Assembly (NCBI GenBank): GCA_949361645.1
Contig: OX442436.1
Span: forward strand, 124,001-188,000
From: Spongilla lacustris
Lineage: Eukaryota > Porifera > Demospongiae > Spongillida > Spongillidae
Length of the DNA: 64,000 bases
Reading direction: 5' to 3'
Notes under the pieces: generated by a model
Told to the model about the DNA's origin: nothing
Seen by the model: only the letters and a program-made list of their open reading frames with translations
The model's database searches: none
Shown here: one piece after another, positions 13,031 to 22,582 of the stretch
Numbering within the stretch: position 1 is the stretch's first letter
How the letters are laid out: each line of letters begins with the position of its first letter
Made by a program: the position numbers and the translations under genes

Positions 13031-13189
13031 TCTTTGATTTGATTGATTTGATTGATTGCATACATATGAACAAACATACATATGCAAAAAGGCAAGTAGT
13101 GGCACGATGTGTACGCGCACTTACAAACTGCTTATTATCATCATTACACGTACATGTTATAATACATTACGCCAAACACAAACATAAGC

Positions 13190-13372
13190 AGTTAGGAGGG
13201 TGGGAGCTCCCTGGCCAGGATGGGGAGGAGGGTGAGAGCTCCCTGGCCAGGATGGGAGCTCCCTGGCCAGGATGGGGAGGAGGGTGGGAGCTCCCTGGCC
13301 AGGATGGGGAGGAGGGTGGGAGCTCCCTGGCCAGGATGGGGAGGAGGGTGGGAGCTCCCTGGCCAGGATGGC
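13190..13372 (+). repeat. 32-bp minisatellite
   Basis: Six copies of a unit that contains gggagctccctggccaggat followed by ggggaggagggt; the second copy is shortened. All frames are open across it. Confidence 0.93.
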
Positions 13373-13927
13373 TCTGGCAATGGACCATATTCAATCAGCC
13401 ATAAATCTCAGCCAGCACTGATGACTTGGGGAAAGCTTCTTGTTTAGTGTAGTCAGTAATTGAGTTGTGCCTATGGTTACGTGTGCATGTATACATACTA
13501 ATTTGTGTTTTGTGCTTTGCTTGTAATCCTATTAATCCTGTTAATCATAATAATCATAATAACACCATTCTGTAGCTTTGGCCTGTGCAGAGGTAAAGAT
13601 GACCACTGAACGTTTGGCCTCTCCACTGAACGTTTGGCCTCTCCCATTTTATTTTGTATTTTGTGTTATTATATTAGAATAAACTATCCATTGCTGATAA
13701 GGCGACTGCTGTCTGTATCGTCACCACATGCACCTGTGTGGGTTTTTTGTTGTTCCTTCCCTCAGCTTGGGACTGCACCTTGACCCGAATGAGTTCCAAA
13801 CAGCAGTGATATGGGGTTGGGAGTCAATCCCTCAGTGAGTTTGGATGGAAATCCAAAGGTCCTTGGTAGTAGGAGGATGGATGTTAATGGATATGGTGTA
13901 TGTGTAGCCTCTAATGTCTATCTGCAC

Positions 13928-14080
13928 AAGCCTCACGTTCCCCAGGGGTAACATCACGTTCCCCAGGGGTAACATCACGTTCCCCAGGGGTAACATCATG
14001 TTCCCCAGGGGTAACATCACGTTCCCCAGGGGTAACATCACGTTCCCCAGGGGTAACATCACATTCCCCAGGGGTAACAT
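13928..14080 (+). repeat. 21-bp minisatellite
   Basis: Eight copies of a 21-bp unit containing cacgttccccaggggtaaca, with two single-base variants (catgtt, cacatt). Confidence 0.95.
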
Positions 14081-14339
14081 GTATAACAGAACATGTACGG
14101 AGCACTATCAGTTAAGTACAGGCGGATGTTGGGGATCAGATAACAATGCCACATAGTGAAGGATTTGTTTGTAGTCATTATACCTGGTGAGAGTTAGAGG
14201 CCAGCAAATGTGTGTCACGCTTGGGGAACATTAATTCCCCAAGGGTAACACGTGATCATTTAAACATTACTCACGACCAGCTCTTCATGTCTTGATCACC
14301 TCATCACTAAACACTCTGACTTTATTGGAAGTGGGAGTG

Positions 14340-14870
14340 TCGGCCAATGCTGGTGCCCAGGCCACAGAGGCAAGGAAGAGATTTGGAAACATTATACCAA
14401 TGATGCAGAGCTGGGAGGAGCTTGGGGGCGTGGCTACAGAGACTATGGAGCTTGGGTGTGTGGTTACCAAGACTATGGAGCTTGGGGATGTGGTTACAGA
14501 GACTATGGAGGTGTGGTTATCAAGACTATGGAGCTTGGGGGTGTGGTTACAGAGACTATGGAGGTGTGGTTATCAAGACTATGGAGCTTGGGGGTGTGGT
14601 TAACAAGGCTATGGAGCTTGGGGGTGTGGTTACAGAGACTATGGAGGTGTGGTTATCGAGACTATGGAGCTTGGGGGTGTGGTTACCAAGACTATGGAGC
14701 TTTGGGTCCAGAATTTCCTCTCCGAATTTGAAGTTGCCTCACGCCTTGCTATAAGACTCAAATCCCGAGCACTGCAAGAAGTTTATGGGCAGCTAAATCT
14801 GCCCTTTGTGAGATCCAATGCAAATGACATCCTCACCAGATGCTTGCTACGTAGTTACCAAGGTGCCTGT
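14340..14870 (+). mobile_element. Retroelement ORF relic, copy 3, split by a minisatellite
   Basis: The left part reads VSANAGAQATEARKRF. The right part, in a compatible frame, reads ASRLAIRLKSRALQEVYGQL and LPFVRSNANDILTR. These are the same blocks as at 11.7 kb. A 275-bp array has grown between them at about the position where the other copies read W..LG. Confidence 0.5.
14425..14702 (+). repeat. Minisatellite inside retroelement relic
   Basis: About ten copies of a 25-30-bp unit containing gactatggagcttgggggtg, alternating with shorter gactatggaggtgtggttat units. Confidence 0.92.
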
Positions 14871-15038
14871 CCAGCTGTCTTATTCTTCATGTACACATGT
14901 ATTGTATAATTCCGCAATCCCTTGTTTCCTTACTTTGCCCAATTAGTTTATTTAAAAATAAAATAAAAAACCTTGTTAATTCTCATACATTTCTGTACAG
15001 ATAATTTCAAGATTAATAACTAATAATAAGCACATGTG

Positions 15039-17151
15039 ATGGCCGAGGACTTACCGATTGTAGATGTAAATTCTGCTACTGTGAAAGAAGTGTGGCCCCT
15101 TCTTCTGCAGTCCATAGAAGCAGCAGATTTTGTTGCACTTGATATGGTAACAGGATTATAATGATGCAATCTGAGCTACCCCCCCCCCCCCCCCCTAGGA
15201 ACTCAGTGGTTTGGGAGACCTTAGAGCGCTAAAGGCCTTGTAAGTTGGACACCAGTGGCTCGCACGTGTCAGCCTTTGTCTCCCCGACAGCTCCGTAGAC
15301 GACCGATATTCTGGTCTGCGCGAGACAGCCAACACGCACGCAGTTCTTTCCATGGGATTCGCTTGCTTTCAACGCAGGGAGCACCCGGATGAGGCTTCGC
15401 GACTCGCTTTTCGAGTTGACGTCTTTAACATCTGGCTGCTGTGTCAAAAACCATTTGTTGTTCAACCGAAGTCGCTCCAGTTCTTATTAGAACATGGCTT
15501 TGACTTCAACAAGCAATACTCCCAAGGCATTCACTACCATCCTGGCTTTGCTGAAGTAAGCAGACAGTAGCGTTAGCGCATGTTCAGCTGTCATGTACTT
15601 CTTCATTTAAAAAGAAAATAGAAGAACACTCCATGCACTCCCTCTTTGCACACGTCCTGAAAGCAAGGAAGCCCATCGTGGTACACAATGGGCTGGTAGA
15701 CCTGATGTTCTTGTACTGCAGCTTCTATGCAGACCTCCCCAAGAAGCTGGGTATGTTCATCGCTGACCTCTCCGACATGTTTCCCAGTGGTATCTATGAC
15801 ACCAAGTGCATATCTGAGTTTGTGACACGTGACAATGCTTCGTACCTTGAGTATATCTTCCGAAAGAGGTGAAGACCTGTAGGTGTTGTCCCTTCCCACA
15901 TGCTAGTGTGCTTGTTGCCAGCCAGAGGGACAACCAGGAATGGAAGGAGAGTGGAAGGAAGTACATTGAGCTCCAGTTTATGGACCACACACCACACAGC
16001 CATGTAGACTTGGCCAGGGTCTGGGCACCCCTAACTGTGACCAAAGAAGCTGCACTTTTAACTGAGATCTGTGAAACATACGCGGTAATGTAGTGGAGGG
16101 CAGGGGGCAGATATGTGGAGGGGGGCAGATATGTTTGGGGGAGCAGATATCTGTCCTGTGCTCTGTGCACACCACAGCCAGTTGACTAAATAAATCTAAC
16201 ATGTGGGTCTCAATTTCACTTGATTTTAGTGGATTTGATTTTATTAGAAATAGTAATTAGCAAATCTTTACTAGCAAATGAACATGTGTTGTACAAGCAT
16301 TGTTACTGTCATTACCTTATATGGTCATGGACATACTTAGATTTCAGTCAGTCTGTTTCTGCATATTTGCTCCACTGTGTGCATATGTGCTCCACTGTGT
16401 GCATATTTGTATTCTAATTACGTGGCACATATCCTTGTTCATCCCAGTTCCATGGCTACTGTCCATGCCCTGGTACGTGTACTAAGTGTCATGATGTTGT
16501 AATCATATTGGAACATGAGAGAGCCAAGTGTGGTGGTGCAAGTGGAGCAAGAAGGCAACAGAGAAAAAGGAGGAGGAGTGGTTAGTGTAGGGGGAGTGGT
16601 TAGTGTAGGGGGAGTGGTTAGTGTAGGGGAGTGGTTAGTGTAGGAGAGTGGTTAGTGTAGGGGAGTGCTTAGTGTAGTTGTTAACTTGCTCGTCTGACAT
16701 GACTGCCTTCTGTTGTGTGTCAGGTGATAAGGAGGAAGCAGAGGAGCAGGGTGAAAAGAAAGCAATGGAAGAGGACAAACAGGGGGATGGTCGCGAAGAC
16801 TTGCATCAGTTGTTTCAGCATGATCTGGAACTCATCCGCTCTAAGTTGTCCAGTGATGCAGCGGCCAGTCCCACTCTTTCGTCACCACCACTCAGCCACC
16901 AGCCATCAGTAGGACACAGATCAGGATTTGATGCCTTCATGACAGGATACTCCCTTCTTTCATTTGCACTCCGCAAGCTTGGGAAAGCTGCAGAGCCAGT
17001 ACAGTTGTTGGATGGATTAAAAGACTGGGCTAACTGCTTAGCTCTGAGAGGAAAAGACATCCCTTTGAGGATTGCAAAGAGTCACTTCGTGAATACCTCA
17101 GTCGAACATCAGCGTAACGCGGAGAGGTTTGGTATGCGTGCTGAACATTGA
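15039..17151 (+). CDS. TOE1: TOE1, Cajal-body 3' exonuclease of the CAF1/DEDD family
   Basis: Exons: 15039-15146, 15199-15239, 15291-15555, 15615-15868, 15922-16084, 16448-16580, 16724-17151; phases agree and give 463 aa. The family trims 3' oligoadenylated tails of snRNAs and other small RNAs. Seen: ADFVALDMELSGLGD (the first catalytic acid pair appears as D.E across the first junction), HNGLVDLMFLY, GIYDTKCISEF, ASYLEYIFRK, then a CCCH zinc finger (CETYAFHGYCPCPGTCTKCH, spanning the junction at 16084/16448), a basic nuclear signal (RRQQRKRRR), and the conserved tail GFDAFMTGY plus KDIPLRIAKSHF. ELMOD starts 7 bp after its stop. Confidence 0.95.
16581..16680 (+). repeat. Short minisatellite in TOE1 intron
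   Basis: Six copies of about 17-19 bp, gtgtagggggagtggtta, begin right at the 5' splice site. The unit starts copying the donor (g|gttagtgtag). Confidence 0.85.
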
Positions 17152-17158
17152 TTTAAAA

Positions 17159-18634
17159 ATGTTTTTGTGGAAGCTAACGGTCTGGGCACTCGTCGGTAAC
17201 GGCAGAGGGATGGGTTTATGGATGTGTCTGTGGAAGCTATGGAAATGGTTCGTGCATGCTTTTACTGGGACTTGCGAGCTTTACCGACTCGCCTGCTCGA
17301 CACTCTCGCTCGAGAAGAGAACGTCTATGATAGGTAAGCAGGCAGAGTCAGCGTTTTTTATATTTCGCACATCGATCGAATGTGTTGTTACCTGCAGATA
17401 AAAGTATGAGGCTGTCCAAGTACAAGGTGAGGCGTACTAGCCGCGCGCTTATCGCGGGATGTAAAACGACTAGTAATGTGTCACTAGGAGCTGAACGATG
17501 TATGCAGAGGCGTGTACGATGTAGACCAGTCGCTGGCTATTGTGAAACGAATTAAGAAGTGGCCGAACCGTGGGTATGGTACTGTGTGATATGGTATGGT
17601 GTGTGATATGGCATGTAATGTGTGTGTTGTGTGATGACCTCTCGCTATGTGGGTGCACACACTTCAGCAGTGATGATGGCATACTGGATAGCCTAAGTTA
17701 TATAGTGAGTCTGGCCACCTTGAAGAAGGAGGTGCAAGCCTTGAGGTCGGAGACATACTCGGAAGACAACACGGAACACAAGAGGATCTTATTAGAGGTC
17801 ACTAGTAGAAAGACTATTGCCAGGGGCATCCATAGAAGTGTATCTGACCCACCTACAGCTATGGGACCTGCTGATGCCCTCTGTTCCATTGAAATCACGC
17901 ATCACCAAACAGTGGCAGGAAATAGGATACCAGGGTACTGACCCGGCCACAGATTTTCGTGGCATGGGTGTGCTGGGCTTGCAGTGTCTGCAGTATCCAC
18001 CAACACTAACAGCACATATTTTTTTAATTCAAAAAAGAAAGAAAATCCTCTACATTATGCGACTAGCTATTTTGCTAAACACCACAATGGCAAAGCTCGC
18101 TCGATTCACCTGCACTCACACCATCCTAAATATGGGTAAGCAACGTTAAAACATAAGTAACCATGTAGAATCCTCACACACACACACACATATGCACCTA
18201 CACATACATGCACACACACACGCACCTACACATACATGCACGCACACATACATGCACCTACACACACACACACAGGTATCCTCTTGCTATAGTCAGCATC
18301 GATCTCACAAGTCTCCTGTTCAGTTGGACAGAGTCTGGCATAATTGACAACTATATGTACCACGCAGCAATCCAACGACCGCTATCTATCAACGAGTTCA
18401 TGGAGACACATTGCAAGGGACCTTCCTGATAGTTTGGTGGTACAGGTTTACTTTTCTGTTTCCCTCCAAACAGGCTACCTGCTGAGCGAGTTTGACAAGT
18501 TCTGGATAAGCAAGGATCCAGAGAACGTGATGGCTTTCAATGCAGTGAGGACAGAGTTTGCAAGCCAACTGCTTCAAGAACTGATCAAGGAAGACAATAA
18601 AACAGTAATGAGGCTGTCAGGAAGCAGTATGTAG
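17159..18634 (+). CDS. ELMOD: ELMO domain protein (ELMOD1/2-like ARL GTPase-activating protein)
   Basis: Exons: 17159-17333, 17398-17426, 17488-17573, 17668-17797, 17859-17992, 18067-18135, 18276-18412, 18474-18634; 306 aa, all phases agree. The N-terminus is hydrophobic/aromatic with TGTCEL near residue 34, as in ELMOD2. The ELMO core shows LWDLLMP, ITKQWQEIGYQGTDPATDFRG (the arginine of TDFRGMG is the GAP residue in this family), HHPKYGYPLAIVSIDL and YLLSEFDKFW. The family is a GAP for ARL2/ARF GTPases on lipid droplets, mitochondria and Golgi. The intron after 18412 has a GC donor (gcaagg), the only way to avoid a stop at 18430. An alternative start lies at 17210 (MGLW). Confidence 0.93.
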
Positions 18635-18677
18635 TCTGAATCCCGTGAAAGCATAAATATAATTAAAAAAAAAAAAA

Positions 18678-19583
18678 CTTAATGAAACGTTACAAGTTCA
18701 GGAGGAAGATGACCTGTGTTGCCAAGGGAACTAACGGAGACATCCCCGTTGGAACGAACAGTGACAGCTGTGACACTGCAGTGGCCTAAGCTGAAGCGTA
18801 GCCACGCCTCTGGAGGAAGCTGGAGAGCTCTAATTCAGAAAAACGAAGGTCACATTATAAAAAAAAAATTATGATCACAATAACTTACCGACAGACAAAG
18901 TAGCGAATGACATTAGCATGGCAAACAATGATTTCAAAACTGTCGTGCTTTTGTTCTGGAGGAGAGCGGTGGAAGTATCGCCTAAAGGCGGCCTCAATGC
19001 GTGCACTGTCGCTAAAGAATTCCTTTGTGTGCGAAAGTGTCCACACGTATACAGATAATTAATGCTGCCCATGAACAGCTGCTGCTATACCTACGTGTGG
19101 TTTAGGTGTCCAGTGGCTGACTGGCGGGTCGGGAACAGCGGGAGCTCCCTCCCTAAGCAAATCACAACTCAGAAGCGGTATGTCAGGTAGGGTTTCGTGG
19201 ATCACGTGCGCTGTCTCTACTGCTCTAGGCATCGTGGAATGGTAGATAACGGAATACGGGTGACCAAGGTCTCTAAGTCTCTGACCAGTCAATGCTGCCT
19301 GCCAGCGGCCCGTAGTTGTTAGTACCTTTTCACCCGCTGCATTGCGCTCAAAATGACCATGCCGAATTAAAAGAATATGCCTCGAAGCACGACGTTTTTC
19401 ACTGTTCGGCTCCTCTACGCTTTCCTTCTCGCCGACTTTGTTCTCGGCTCGGTGATCCCAGTTTGAGTCCCATTTTGCCAAGCTAGTCCTGGTATGTGCT
19501 TTAAATCCGTTTTTCTGAGCCAATAATACAGCACAAGCTGCTCCTGCTCCCGCAAGAATTACATGGAGAGCAAATTTGGCCAT
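18678..19583 (-). CDS. PGAM5: PGAM5, mitochondrial Ser/Thr phosphatase
   Basis: Exons: 19583-19095 (donor gtaggt), 19022-18889, 18829-18678; about 257 aa. The last exon's ends may be off by one base, because a homopolymer run and one line join were hard to count. A hydrophobic N-terminus ([19 protein letters not shown]) matches the membrane anchor. WDSNWDHR is the family WDxNWD motif used in multimerisation. The phosphoglycerate-mutase fold shows [11 protein letters not shown] (catalytic RHG), [30 protein letters not shown] and the second catalytic histidine in [15 protein letters not shown]. The family dephosphorylates ASK1, BCL-xL and other targets at mitochondria. It converges with ELMOD, with only 43 bp between stops. 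Confidence 0.94.
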
Positions 19584-19669
19584 TTATCACATGTAAATAT
19601 AACGATGTAAGCCACGCCTCCTTGTCGCCTCGTTACGCACGTGAGATTAACCATAACCGGCGGTTAGCC
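19584..19669. promoter_or_regulatory. Bidirectional promoter, PGAM5 / SNRPA1
   Basis: Only 86 bp separate the two divergent start codons, so both core promoters and 5' UTRs must share it. It includes ttacgcacgtgag, with a CACGTG E-box. Functional use is inferred from spacing. Confidence 0.55.
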
Positions 19670-21012
19670 ATGCCTCGGCTAACTGCAGAACTGATCGCAG
19701 AATCACCTCAGTTTACGAATCCAGTTAAAGACAGGGAGCTCGACCTACGGGGTAAGCCGAATCGTTTTGCGTTACGGAGTTTGGGCTGTTGAGGGCCTGT
19801 TAGCCCCTGGCCCAGCCATTCTCACGCTGTTCGCGGAGACTCGCTGGTGTCGGTGCGGACAGGCACTCCAGCCATTACGCTCCAGCTATACAGTGTGGTT
19901 TAACATGCAAGATCCAAATTTCCCGCTGTAGGAAACAAAATTGCAGTAATAGAAAATCTAGGCGCCACATTGGTACGGGGTGTGTATGTAATGTTTGTGA
20001 TACGGGACTACCGCGTGCTAAGAGATTGCAGTTTCGTGAGAGTTAACGTCAACTAATATTCGTAGGATCAGTTCGACACAATTGACTTCTCCGACAACGA
20101 GATACGGAAGTTGGATGGATTCACACTTTTGCGACGCCTCAAGTGTATAATTATTAATAACAACAGGGTGTGGTGAGTTCACATGAGAGAGACCAACTAG
20201 CAAACGTTGAGATACTTCCCATCACAGCCGTATTTCAGAGGGGCTAGAGACAAGCCTTCCGAAGCTGGAAACACTTATCCTTACCAATAATAGCATAGAG
20301 GACATGGTAGGTTCTGTGCCAGCCTGCAGCAGCGCTTACATGTCTACCTTCCCAGTGTGATGTAGACCCTCTGGTGTCCATCAAGACTCTCACATACTTG
20401 AGGTTACTACTTGGTAGCATTTTGCATTTTACTTGTACCTACCACCTACCACCCGCAGTCTTATGCGTAACCCTGTGGCACACAAAGCTAGCTACAGGCA
20501 GTATGTGATCTTCAAGCTGCCACAACTGAGGGTGCTTGACTTCAAACGAATAACTCTTAAGGTCCTCTCACCATGGTTGTTTACATTGGCCTAAGATTTC
20601 TGGTCTTATATAGGAGCGTAAGGAAGCTTTGGCTATGTTTGGGGGGAAGAAAGGAGAGGAACAGATTAGAGCGCTAAGCAAGAGGCCAAAAACGTGAGTG
20701 TGTTTGTGTATCCTTGAAACAAGCGTGCTAATGCTTAATGTTTCGATTTGCAGATTTAACCCAGGAGAATTGGCAGCATTGCAGGCACCCAGCAAAGTTC
20801 AACCTTCTTCAGACCATATACAACGCATCCGAGTAAGTTATAGGAGATCCAGCTAAGGGAAGTGGGTCATCCTCTTCTTATAGCTTGCCATTGCCAATGC
20901 AAAGTCTCTGGAAGAAGTACAGCAGTTGGAAGCCATGCTTAAAGTGGGCCAGATCCCAGGACAGCTTGAGCAGCAGAGTGCAAATGATGATACTGAGATG
21001 ACTGAGGGTTGA
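19670..21012 (+). CDS. SNRPA1: U2 snRNP A' (U2A') splicing protein
   Basis: Nine exons: 19670-19751, 19932-19972, 20066-20172, 20228-20306, 20356-20402, 20459-20561, 20614-20693, 20754-20832, 20884-21012; all phases agree, 248 aa (human 255). The start reads MPRLTAELI, then DRELDLRG, IENLGATLDQFDTIDFSDNE, and LRR repeats with NNNRVCRISEGL and LETLILTNNSIEDM. MRNPVAHK..YRQYVIFKLP and LDFKRI complete the LRR cap. The C-terminus has KTFNPGEL and KSLEEVQQLEAMLKVGQIPG. U2A' pairs with U2B'' on U2 snRNA stem-loop IV in the nucleus. Confidence 0.97.
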
Positions 21013-21174
21013 TAAACTTTAAAACTGGCCAAACACACATGTAATGTAAATTTAAGATCTACAGAAGCAATCTTCTTTGTTTGCAGCTACCACAAAATTG
21101 AATGTCAATTTGCATGCATTGTACAGACCATTGCACACAAGGTCTTCGAAAAACACAACAATGTAAAGTTTTTT

Positions 21175-22059
21175 TCAAATGTTTTCTGCTTTTGAGGGCT
21201 CGTCAAAATTTCCTACCAATTCTGTAAAAGAGATTGAACTTGTTTCAAACACATAGCAACTGCAGATCCTATATACCTGGGACCTCCTCTTCCTCAATTC
21301 CGGGCAGTTCACCACCAGTAGTTTCTTGAGTTGGATAGTTCTGAGCAAGCTTCCGCAACTGACTCAAGCTCTCAGCTCCCTAAGGGATCAGGCCAATGTC
21401 TTTAATGCACCTATCTGAAAGGCTTGCATACCCGCCCACTGACTAGCTGGTTGAAAATTCCTGGCAGCAAATCCGTCAGAGCTAATGGGAAATATTAAAC
21501 ATAGCAAACCGCCACTACTAACCCTCTACACACACGTACGCTTCTCTTCACAATTGCCGCTTATAGCAAATGTGTTAGCAGTTAGAGATGCCTGAACTGT
21601 ATGTTGGAGAATACGTAATGATTGGTTTATTTTTTCGACGTTACCTTTAGGGTTGGTGAAGTGCAGCACGTGGCCATCATCCTTCATCATGTTAACCTGT
21701 GGTGTGCACCAGTGCGTATCGTTACCGAGTAACAACAGACTGAACCTAGCTAACCTCCTCAATGCCTTGGATGCTGTTTACGCCCAGCTTCTTAAGGGAG
21801 TTCTGCGCAAATGAGGAAAACATAGCATCTGTACACACCAGTATCGCACCTTCGCGCTTACCTGCAACTTTTTGTCATCGGTGGCCGTCTTGTGTACAAC
21901 CTTTCTCTTTCTCCTTGCTGTGCCCTATCGGTGAACAAAAATTGATTTATTTATAGTGGCGAGTTTCACGAATCAGTCTCCCGTGTTCACCTTGCCACCG
22001 ATCCTTGCCTTCTCGCTTTGCTGTTGTAGCTTTTGTAGCTTCTCTTGGTTGACGGGCAT
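21175..22059 (-). CDS. BTF3: BTF3, beta subunit of nascent polypeptide-associated complex
   Basis: Eight exons: 22059-21991, 21924-21862, 21802-21755, 21696-21645, 21596-21540, 21481-21444, 21379-21277, 21221-21175; all phases agree, 158 aa. The N-terminus reads [12 protein letters not shown], then [17 protein letters not shown], the ribosome-binding RRKxKK-type motif. The NAC domain shows [35 protein letters not shown] and [20 protein letters not shown]. The acidic tail ends [15 protein letters not shown]. The NAC heterodimer shields nascent chains at the ribosome exit. It converges with SNRPA1 (162 bp between stops). Confidence 0.96.
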
Positions 22060-22582
22060 TTCAGCACTACAGAGGTATTCAGTAAGCAAGACGTGGTAGC
22101 GTATAACATTATCACTTATGTCAATATATGTTTATTACGGTAGCTAGACGAACCTTCGTTCTTTTTGCTATGATCGGCATGTGCTGCATCACGCGATGCA
22201 CCGCATGTTTTGCCTTTAATAATGGTGCGCACATTTAGAACGGGCGGGTTGTTTATATTTTAGCAAAATAAAACGTCTGATAGCGTTGGGAAAGGAATGA
22301 ATCACTTTGATGTACAATATTTTACTCTCGTCTAATAGCCATATTATGGTACATAATACTACACACGATAGTCGTGCACTTGGGTCTGCAACCAATGGCT
22401 GTGTATGTCTTAGTGAGTACTAGTAATGGAATTGGGTCCAAAGCAAGACTGGTTGAGTCCACACTGATAATGAAAAAAAGGACCAGGGAAAATTATATTA
22501 CTTCTTTTGCAAGACAAAACATCGCGCATGCGTATTTACGCAAAGGGTGTATAATTTGCAGCTGTTCGACCACTGCATCGTT
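22060..22582. other. Divergent BTF3 / NASP intergenic region
   Basis: These 523 bp between divergent starts presumably carry both promoters. I see a CG-containing stretch near 22170-22240 (gcatcacgcgatgcaccgca, partly palindromic) but no extra exon. Confidence 0.45.

Larger units (their letters stand above)
11058..15038. other. Gene-free 4-kb stretch with retroelement relics and minisatellites
   Basis: This stretch separates the LRRK-like gene from TOE1. It holds four decayed fragments of retroelement coding sequence on both strands and four tandem arrays, each listed separately. The remainder (e.g. 13376-13927 and 14871-15038) shows no exon-like sequence. Confidence 0.6.

Noticed and set aside
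17798..17858. Extension of the ELMOD exon through VTSRKTIARG
   Set aside because: That frame is lost before the ELMO core. The acceptor acctacag at 17858 gives LLE-LWDLLMP, matching the family with a normal 61-bp intron.
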